The translations under genes were made by a program, and so were the position numbers. From Mytilisepta virgata (taxonomy: Eukaryota > Mollusca > Bivalvia > Mytilida > Mytilidae), in the NCBI GenBank assembly GCA_028015205.1, contig CM051514.1:38332150-38396149 (forward strand): DNA of 64,000 nt. Reading direction: 5' to 3'. Each line of letters begins with the position of its first letter. Position 1 is the stretch's first letter. The notes below the pieces were generated by a model. That model ran no database searches. It was not told the DNA's origin and saw nothing but the letters and a program-made list of their open reading frames with translations. Below, piece after piece: positions 58,195 to 64,000 of this stretch.

Positions 58195-59287
58195 TTTTTA
58201 CGTTTTTTGTCATCATTAAGAATTAAAAACTGTAGTTCAGCGTCCAATAAAACAATTATTTCGGTCATTATTCCTTTTATAGAAAGTAAAATGTATATGC
58301 ACAGAAGTTCAGAATAAATGTATCGAGAAAATCTCATCTACATGTACAACTGAAATGATTTGATGTGAAACCACTTCACCAAATGGAATCCGACAATGAT
58401 CTTTAACTGGTCATAATTTTGTCCGATGTCAACCAAAATGACGGCCACAGTCGAACTTAATTTAACATAGAATCCTATTGGAAAATTCATTTAAAAATCA
58501 TATTGTCTGAAATCACTAGGCCATTTGGAACCAGACTTAGCAACTTTGATCCTTAGATGGTCCGATTTCAGAATTTTGTCCGATGGATAAGACTATCAAA
58601 CAAGGTGGCCACCACATCCTCGCTTAGTTAAACATGGACCCTATGATAAAATTTTTCACATGGCTAGTTGGAAACATACTTGACAGCAATGGGTATAAAT
58701 GATGTTCTTTCAGAGTGTGTCTAATGACCTGGACTGTCCTAAGATGGTTCTCCTTCAAAATTGAGTCTGAAACGCAATATGCTAACTCAGAAACTACTGA
58801 GAAAAAGGGAGTTGAACATGACAGCAATAATAATTATCTTTGATGAATACTGTCAACTCAGATGCCACTAACGCCTAAAATATAACCGGATGATTACTGC
58901 TTTTACGGCCGTTGATAGGCATATTCAGTTAATTTTAGCGATACAGGCGATATTTTGAATTTATCTTGTGTATCCTCCTTGTATTTTTATTTATTTATTT
59001 GATTATTGCATTTCTTTATTACAGTGTGTTGTTTTTTTTCAGTTGTTCAGTATTTTGTTAAATTTAAAGAAAATGAAAAAAAACAATATAAGAGCAGGTA
59101 CATCCACATGAATGAACCGATGCCATAATAAATTGATACCATATGTATTACAAAATCAAACAAAATATCAACATCCACTTTTCGTGATAACCTTACGTGG
59201 GATATTCGTTTGGAAATCCTGGACTTGTTACAAATTGTTCAGTAGTTGAAGCTGTCAGTTCTTGTGGCGTTGTACAACCCGTGCCGG
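46507..59287 (-). CDS. Paralogous CUB membrane protein, nine 3' exons, N-terminus not found
   Basis: Exons 59197-59287, 57848-57972 and 54796-54936 encode one CUB domain equivalent to CUB2 of the gene at 21893-35759, with intron positions and phases conserved (91, 125 and 141 bases against 91, 119 and 141). Five mini-exons follow (54220-54261, 51739-51789, 49662-49712, 49154-49198, 47384-47431), all phase 1-1, rich in Thr and Glu: a stalk likely to be O-glycosylated. The last exon, 46507-46781, has the membrane helix and a 50-residue basic, proline-ended tail. Joined length is 869 nt. Exons for a signal peptide and first CUB domain were sought up to 64000 without success, so the gene is either truncated, diverged or starts outside. 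Confidence 0.7.
46684..46729. repeat. (TCC)n(TAC)n microsatellite in the membrane-helix exon
   Basis: About six TCC then eight TAC units on the plus strand. Read on the minus strand in frame they give Val and Gly codons. Confidence 0.9.
46975..47140 (-). mobile_element. 5'-truncated SINE, reverse copy
   Basis: Reverse complement shares GACATTAAAATTGGTATTTG-like, GCACGTGACATATA and TCAAAGAACTGG blocks with the SINE at 37724-37960. The tRNA-like head is eroded. It keeps a segment the other copy lacks. Confidence 0.6.
47384..47431 (-). CDS. CUB gene 2: stalk mini-exon 5
   Basis: 48 bases between ATTTGTAG and GTAACA, phase 1-1. Encodes SITKFATATEETTSK. Confidence 0.6.
48645..48890. repeat. Repeat family N unit
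   Basis: CTAAAACCACTTGGCCAATC, ACAAAACTTGGCC and TAGGACCCTAT blocks. In an intron of CUB gene 2. Confidence 0.55.
49154..49198 (-). CDS. CUB gene 2: stalk mini-exon 4
   Basis: 45 bases between ATAAACAG and GTACTA, phase 1-1. Encodes TTTNIKTEEQTTTK. The acceptor has moved a few bases relative to its relatives. Confidence 0.55.
49662..49712 (-). CDS. CUB gene 2: stalk mini-exon 3
   Basis: 51 bases between GTTTGTAG and GTATAA, phase 1-1. Encodes KETSTNGETGETTAKT. Confidence 0.6.
49820..50165 (-). mobile_element. 3' tail of a Penelope-like retroelement
   Basis: Reverse copy of the tail seen at 63000-63310: GACAAACTCCGGAGAACAAC, CAGGTGCTCCGGAAGAGTAA, GACACCCGCCATGCTG and CCAAGTCATGATGACG. 5'-truncated. 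Confidence 0.65.
50575..50965 (+). repeat. Dispersed repeat family Q, copy 3
   Basis: Forward copy; ends CACTGAAGTTAAGC followed by AATCAATCAATTA, the same end as copy 4 (GTTAAGCAAACACAATCAAT). Confidence 0.7.
51480..51542. repeat. (TA)n microsatellite
   Basis: About 31 uninterrupted TA units followed by a T-run. The open frame 51471-51683 is an artefact of it. Confidence 0.95.
51739..51789 (-). CDS. CUB gene 2: stalk mini-exon 2
   Basis: 51 bases between ATTTGTAG and GTAAAA, phase 1-1. Encodes TETTTDCGADDQITTK, the only stalk module with a cysteine. Confidence 0.6.
52158..52171. promoter_or_regulatory. Perfect X-box-like palindrome
   Basis: GTTGCCAGGGCAAC fits the RFX-factor consensus GTTRCC-N2-GGYAAC. 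It lies in an intron of CUB gene 2 and may be part of a dispersed repeat; function not shown. Confidence 0.3.
52172..54219. other. Intron DNA, no exon recognised
   Basis: Lies between stalk mini-exons 1 and 2. The 120-codon plus-strand frame at 52178-52540 has cysteine-rich hydrophobic sequence without a known domain or splice context and is not called. Confidence 0.4.
54220..54261 (-). CDS. CUB gene 2: stalk mini-exon 1
   Basis: Encodes TTTKVATFGLSTK before a GTAGAA donor. The family acceptor TTTGTAG reads TTTGTCG here, so the usual site is lost; an AAAAAG six bases further in keeps phase and could serve. The exon may be weakly used or dead. Confidence 0.5.
54796..54936 (-). CDS. CUB gene 2: CUB exon c
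   Basis: 141 bases, phase 1-1, TTTTAAG acceptor and GTATGA donor. Encodes LCNTDSWSVSYN, ITVKFHSDNN and RGFLIAYWETG. Open frame 54754-55002 on the other strand is its shadow. Confidence 0.8.
54937..55394 (-). other. Intron DNA between CUB exons b and c
   Basis: Nothing recognised. Confidence 0.4.
55395..55830 (+). mobile_element. 3' tail of a Penelope-like retroelement, diverged
   Basis: Forward copy with CTTCCGGAGCACCTGA, ACTCCCGG and the GTCATCACGAATTGATTGG block also seen in reverse at about 5775-5800. Confidence 0.55.
55910..56720. repeat. Repeat family N, about four tandem units
   Basis: Reverse-orientation units with GGTTCCAATTGGCCACGTGG, CATCTTGGTTGACA and AGGTCATC(A/G)-type blocks. 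The open frame 56346-56630 is a product of these units. Confidence 0.6.
57235..57570 (+). repeat. Dispersed repeat family Q, copy 4
   Basis: Forward copy with GGTCATAATATGGAAAGCCT, GGACCATAGTGGGTGCAGTG and ACGTTAAGCAAACACAATCA. Confidence 0.7.
57848..57972 (-). CDS. CUB gene 2: CUB exon b
   Basis: 125 bases, phase 2 to 1, TATTTTAG acceptor and GTATTT donor. Encodes CTWVITSQ, VEIRFMDIENHATC and YDYLEF. Closest relative in the window is exon 28100-28218. Confidence 0.8.
58159..58193. repeat. Poly(T) run of about 35 bases
   Basis: Uninterrupted homopolymer; the lysine-run frame 58125-58337 on the other strand is its artefact. Confidence 0.95.
58350..58860. repeat. Repeat family N, about three tandem units
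   Basis: Units with TTTAACATAGAATCCTATTG, CACTAGGCCATTTGGAACCA and AGATGGTCCGATTTCAGAAT. Lies in the intron between CUB exons a and b of CUB gene 2. Confidence 0.65.
59197..59287 (-). CDS. CUB gene 2: CUB exon a
   Basis: 91 bases, phase 1 to 2, ATTTTAAG acceptor and GTAAGG donor. Encodes GTGCTTPQELTAST and FVTSPGFPNEYPT, matching the exon at 30944-31034. Confidence 0.75.
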
Positions 59288-59843
59288 CTTAAAATTGAAA
59301 TATTAAAAACATTTATTTTTGTTTAAAGATCGCGTCTTTAAAGTTGTAAAATACCATGCGTTGTCATTTTATCTACATATTATTCAGTTATTTCTCCTAG
59401 TATAATTAAAGTACGAATGGGGTAATTGTTATGTAGACAGAAAACCTGAAACCGAACTAAAAAAGAGTACAACGGGAGGTCGGTGTACAGAAATCAACGA
59501 AGAGCATGTGCTAACAATGGACATATAACAAGCTCTTAGTATCCCCGTATTATTACATGAGAGTTGAGACAAAATTCAACCAAAGCTAAAAATGTCTAAA
59601 ATAAAAGCAATATCGCAAATACCCAAAGAACAGTCGAACACATGCAACCTCTGTCAAAGGCTGTTAACATGGGACAGGATTGATATAAAAGCCAAAATAA
59701 TGTGAAACTAAATAGAAAATGATAAAATGGGAGTCAACAATATAAAGGTACATAAGGTTACAGATTTTTTTTCTAAACAGTATAAAAAGAAGATTTAATA
59801 ATAACATGACATATGTACTTAGATCTATACTCTTTTAATAAGA

Positions 59844-60112
59844 GTGGTGCCTCGGTGGCCGAGTTGTCTAGGTAGTTCGTCATGACTACTAATGATCACT
59901 AGCCTGTCAACGCTGAGGTTGTGAGTTCGAATCTCACTTGTGGCTGGGTGTGTTCGACTCCGATCTTAATTGACAAGGATTGCCAATTTTCCTACCGAAG
60001 GTCGGTGGTTCTCTCCGGGTACTCCGGCTTCCTCCACAAATAAAAACTGGCCGCCGCGAAATAGCCAAATGTGCTGAAAACGGCGTAAAACCCCAACTAA
60101 ACAAACAAACAA
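59844..60112 (+). mobile_element. tRNA-derived SINE
   Basis: The head reads like a Ser/Leu-type tRNA with box A TGGCCGAGTTGTCTAGG and box B GGTTGTGAGTTCGAATCTC. The body holds TCTCCGGGTACTCCGGCTTC and GAAATAGCCAAATGTGCTGA, and the tail is an AAC-rich stretch (CTAAACAAACAAACAAA). Transcribed by RNA polymerase III and moved by LINE machinery. The body resembles SINEs widespread in molluscs, possibly RUDI-like; not verified. Confidence 0.8.
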
Positions 60113-60619
60113 AATCAATAAGGGTACTTTTGAATCTTAAGGGTAATATTGTCGCAAGAAATCGTCAGAGATTAAGTGTGTGTAAGTGATATCATAATCA
60201 TAGTCACAGACACGAAAAAAGATTAAAAAACTTAATTAATTCTGATGTGCGTATCCTTGGCTGCATTTTAAAAATAAAAAAAATATGGAACACCATTTCA
60301 TACACTTGTATAAAGTAGAAGTTCTTAAATATACACACTATAAGATAGAGAAAGGGGAACATCACCATTAAGAAATTTAAATTATCTATAAGGAAAACAA
60401 AGTCATAATGTTACTAATATCGTTCACTAAGTAAATGCATTTCCCTCTAGAATAGAAATGTAGAGGTTCAGAAAAGGCTAGTGCTTGCTACTCGAATTTG
60501 AATGGTTCATTGTAAGTTTTTTATCAGCATTTTTTAGAAAAACACTTGTTATAGAAATATCGTCTATATATCTTTATGCAACATTGAAAATGTCTAAACA
60601 ATGTTGTGTCTTTGAACTA

Positions 60620-60727
60620 CTTTTAAACGATTTATAACTGTTTCTTTTCTTTTGCAGCAATAACCTTTCGACGATAGGCAATACATACAAGTAGACCTGT
60701 CACCCCAACAAAAACAATGTACTCCAA
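60620..60727 (-). CDS. Candidate last exon: membrane helix and basic tail
   Basis: Minus-strand frame encodes a hydrophobic stretch YIVFVGVTGLLVCIAY followed by RRKVIAAKEKKQL and TAA, the layout of the two CUB-gene last exons. No good acceptor is visible: repeat copy P3 begins exactly at its upstream edge and may have destroyed it. It could be the relic of a third paralogue or chance. Confidence 0.25.
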
Positions 60728-61110
60728 TGTTGTAGACAAACAACAAAATATATAACAGGAAAGGTCAACAATGACTTACCAATTAATCAGCGCAAACCAA
60801 CAAACAAAACCCCAGATAAAAAAATAACATCAAAGAACAGAACAAAAAACTCAACAGAAATTCAGGATAGTCGGACGTGGTATAAACACTGAACAGTAAT
60901 GGGATTAAACCGGTTTTATGGATACTCAAATCTTCCCTTACCTATCCTGACATTCCTAAAATTTACCAAAAAAGCCAAAAAAGTAAAGTATGATGTACAA
61001 GGTAACCGCATGCAAAATTGATTGTACATAATTTAGAAAGCAAGGTCAGCTTGTGCCCGTTTTAGCTATAACTAGCTAAGGGTCTCATACTGTCGCTCCA
61101 TTAAACAACT
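60728..61110. repeat. Dispersed repeat family P, copy 3
   Basis: AAACAACAAAATATATAACA, AAAGGTCAACAATGACTTAC, ACACTGAACAGTAATGGG and AAGCAAGGTCAGC match copies 1 and 2 in order. Confidence 0.65.
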
Positions 61111-61941
61111 GGAAAGCCATCGACAAGGTTCCACTACTTAACTCTTCACGCGGATAAAGGAAGATAATAATGTTCATAAAAGATGGCGTTATATTTACCT
61201 TGTGTTTAGCACTAGCATAATATAACATATATTACTATTTTACCACAGAAATATACCAAATTGAATTTCCTTAATTCTTTTTTATTTAGGAAACGAATGG
61301 TTTTTGAAAATTGGGCGGGTTTCTTATCAATCAACAAAAGAAAGCACCCGATCTAAACATGTGACACAATTGCATCATGTTTTGTTAACGATTTATTATA
61401 TAGACAGTGATAATACGAAAAAATATTCCAGTTCGCTGGTGCTGAAATCTTAGATATAAAACCACACTCTGGCTAATCAGTGTTATGCATACGCATATTT
61501 GTATTCATTTTTCATAAGATTATAGTTCTAAATATGTAGTTAAGTTTTTAGGATTTCTAGTGGTTATAATTTGGAAATGTCTTGAGAAGCTACATGTATA
61601 TTTAGGTTTGATATTATGTAATTTGTCAATAGATATGGTGTTGTGCATTGTTTAATGAGATGGGTTATTATGCAGAGTGTTCTATATAGAAACCTCTGGA
61701 CATTTGTGAAATAAACATAACATTCATTGTGAAACATATATAAAGGTAAATTACACCTGATCTTGAGTTTAAAACTGGATGGGAACTGGTAAATGCCGAT
61801 AGAAGAACTAAACCCCTTATTTCTACTGTGGAAGAATAACTGCTGGGTTTATCGTCTTTAGTTGGGAGACACTTCGAGATTGGAAGACGGAACTTTCAAG
61901 AACTTCCTTTATTCATGAATATTATATGAAAGTGATATAAA
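61111..61941. other. No recognisable gene
   Basis: AT-rich DNA leading into the Penelope-like element; its 5' boundary was not found. Confidence 0.4.
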
Positions 61942-63310
61942 TTGACTTGGATTATTAAATTGGAATTCCGGTTATTCAAGTTACATAAGTTTCCATACAA
62001 ACAACGCTTTATAGCTCGATCTGCCAAGTGTTCCACCAAACTATTGTCTCAACTTCTAACTTCTATTTTAACAGCTGTCAAAACGGGCCTCCAAAGTTAT
62101 TGTGAGACAAGATATTCAAGAAGTGGTATCAATCAGATATTAAAGAACTCCAAAGACTCAAAGGATATTTTACGATCTTGGTCCATTTCAGTTTGTAACA
62201 GCATAAAAACATTTGATTTCTCTAACCTCTATACCACCATTCCTCATTCACAACTGAAGGAGAAGTTGAAAGATCTAATCCATCGATGCTTTCAAAATAA
62301 AAATGGAAACAACAGATACTTATACCTTGTCATTGGTAGAGATAAATCATACTTTGTTAAAAACCACTCTAAATCTAGCAAAACATTTACGGAGGATGAA
62401 AGTGTCCTGATGATTGAATTTTTGATAGACAACATATTTGTTCAATTTGGTTGACGTGTTTTCCAACAAACAATTGGCATTCCTATGGGTACTTATTGTG
62501 CGCCACTACTGGCAGACTTGTTCCTTTACTCATATGAGGCAGAGTTCCTTGACGGACTTCTTAAGGAAAAACAGAAGAAGTTAGCGAGTACCTTTAATTT
62601 CAGCGTCCGCTACATGGATGATGTTTTATCACTCAACAATTCACATTTTGGGAATTTCTTACATCTCATCTATCCCAATGAGCTCGAAATTAAGGATACC
62701 ACAGACACTGCATCTGCATCTTATCTTGAATTCACCTCAAAATTGACACCAGAGGAAGGTTGAATACAAAACCTTACGACAAACCGGATGACTTTGACTT
62801 TCCAATCGTCAACTTCCCATTTTTGAGCGGTAATATTCCAGAAGCGGCGGCGTATGGAGTATATATTTCACAACTCATACGTTATTTCAGAGCTTGTGAC
62901 ACATACATTGACTTCCTGGACAGAGCCCGGCTCCTGACAGAAATGTTGCTCAGGGGTATGTTGCTCCTAAGTTGGAGTCATCCTTATTAAAGTTTTATGG
63001 ACGTCATCATGACTTGGTTGACAGGTATGAAAAAACTGTTTCTCAAATGAAAATAGACCTGTTTCATTGATGTAATCCCTTCCTCATACCCGATTTGACA
63101 TGGCAGCATGGCGGGTGTCCTACAGGAAGCAGAGAATGCTTACTCTTCCGGAGCACCTGAGTCTACCCTCGGTTTTTTTGGTGAGGTCCATGTTGTTCAT
63201 ATGTTTTTAGTTTTTAATTGTAATGCATGTATTGTTTTAGTATTGTCTTCGTTGTTCTCCGGAGTTTGTCAGTTGTTTCGATTTTACCCTGCTTCAGATA
63301 TCCCTTTGGT
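61942..63310 (+). pseudogene. Penelope-like retroelement: reverse transcriptase and 3' tail
   Basis: The first frame (61942-62454) has YCETRYSRSGINQ, KTFDFSNLYTTIPHSQLKE and LMIEFLIDNIFVQF. An in-frame TGA at 62452 separates it from the next segment in the same register, which holds GIPMGTYCAPLLADLFLYSY and the catalytic FSVRYMDDVLSLNN (YMDD). A frameshift near 62755 leads to DFPIVNFPFLSGNIPE and YISQLIRYFRACDTYIDFLD, and another near 62955 leads to FYGRHHDLVDRY. The tail from 63060 matches the tail-only copies elsewhere. No GIY-YIG endonuclease domain is visible. The family call rests on the TFDFSNLYTTIPH motif; another RT lineage is possible. Confidence 0.75.
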
Positions 63311-63426
63311 GTTTCTTGACTTTACTTATATTTTCCATCAAATCCACCTTCTTTAATAAAGATTCATCACCTAGAACATGAAATAATAATCTCTTCTGCT
63401 TTCTGCTAGAGATAAATGTTCGCCAA

Positions 63427-63590
63427 CTATAAATTATAGGGTAAAACAAATTCAAAACAAATCTGCTCCCAATCAGAAATTGTACGTTTCAAATCTCCTC
63501 TGGATCTCTCTATGTCTTTTGGACTCAATCTCGGATAAGCACCTCTGTAGCGTGGCACTTCCATTTTGGGAGAATTACCCACATATAAAA
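63427..63590 (-). CDS. Candidate terminal exon of an unknown gene
   Basis: After an ATATGCAG acceptor (about 63585) the frame encodes YFLYVGNSPKMEVPRYRG, then KDIERSRGDLKRTISDWEQ, to a stop at 63427. Charged, non-repetitive sequence unlike local noise, but no domain is recognised. It joins in phase 0 to the candidate exon at 63822-63897. Confidence 0.3.
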
Positions 63591-63821
63591 AATACTGCAT
63601 ATTGTCCAAATGGTAAATTGACAGGAGACTAGAATAACTAATTATAAACGTTCCATCTACAATGTAAGCTGTAGAAATTGGAGGTTTAACAGATAAAACC
63701 TGTGAAAGAAAAAGGAAGCTGTAAAAACTGCTCTAACATAGAAAAAACATATAAGAAAATTTGTTTGACAGCACTATCTAAAATTTTCAAAAGAAATCAT
63801 TAAAATTAATTTATTAGATAT

Positions 63822-63903
63822 GTTGTCCATACCGTTTGTAGTTCATCATGTTCGCCTGATGCTTTATTATAAGTAAAGATGCGTCGCAATGGCTTTCGAT
63901 CAG
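63822..63903 (-). CDS. Candidate internal exon upstream of the terminal exon
   Basis: Between TGTTTCAG and GTATGG, one frame reads DRKPLRRIFTYNKASGEHD and then joins the next exon without a stop. Another frame is also open, so the register is not certain. Confidence 0.25.
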
Positions 63904-64000
63904 CTGAAACAAATGGAGGATTTTTGTAACTTAGAAAAATACTCATGATATATATTTCCTCGAACTATATACGTGGAACTATACTGTCTATATGATGAGA

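Noticed and set aside
59844..59960. A true tRNA gene
   Set aside because: Box A and box B are present, but the acceptor stem does not close and a SINE body with AAC-rich tail follows.

Overview
The window is AT-rich, repeat-laden animal DNA with short exons separated by kilobase introns. The dispersed repeats, SINE heads and reverse-transcriptase lineages resemble those of bivalve molluscs, most likely a mussel such as Mytilus. The species call is inference from recognised repeat types; no marker gene is present. No prokaryotic features were seen.

Left third (1-19 kb). A block of roughly 290-bp tandem repeats ends near a short hairpin (1-1010). It is followed by a decayed minus-strand KIAA1958/Crypton-type tyrosine-recombinase-derived pseudogene (about 1.4-2.5 kb). 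From 6 to 18.9 kb lies a stack of nested transposons. A broken Ty3/gypsy retrotransposon (reverse transcriptase, RNase H, integrase, probable 3' LTR) is split by a short-TIR element with CGTG-rich subterminal arrays. That element in turn holds a 600-bp inverted-repeat MITE and a 6979-bp Ngaro-like (DIRS-order) retrotransposon. The Ngaro-like element has all hallmarks: split direct repeats A1...B1-A2-B2, gag, RT/RNase H, tyrosine recombinase and an SGNH hydrolase. Its repeat pairs are almost identical, so it arrived recently.

Middle (21.9-35.8 kb, minus strand). Seven exons, every junction phase-compatible, add up to a complete 328-residue protein: signal peptide, two CUB domains, one transmembrane helix and a short basic cytoplasmic tail. 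The CUB domains are split by introns at matching positions. Introns carry a Penelope-like fragment, several dispersed repeats and a dense palindromic block.

Right (46.5-59.3 kb, minus strand). A paralogue of the same gene family is present as nine exons: one CUB domain in three exons of nearly the same sizes as in the first gene, five tiny Thr/Glu-rich phase 1-1 exons forming a juxtamembrane stalk, and a transmembrane/tail exon whose membrane helix is encoded by a trinucleotide microsatellite. Its N-terminal exons were not found in the window. Three blocks (2.4-3.5, 4.7-5.1 and 18.9-19.4 kb) recur at 42.9-44.0, 37.0-37.4 and 41.2-41.6 kb, so the locus looks built by local duplication.

The far right has two tRNA-headed or tRNA-like repeats in the wider region, a degraded Penelope-like reverse transcriptase (61.9-63.3 kb) and two weak minus-strand exon candidates. 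Most remaining sequence is intron or intergenic DNA made of recognisable dispersed repeat families or nothing I can identify.
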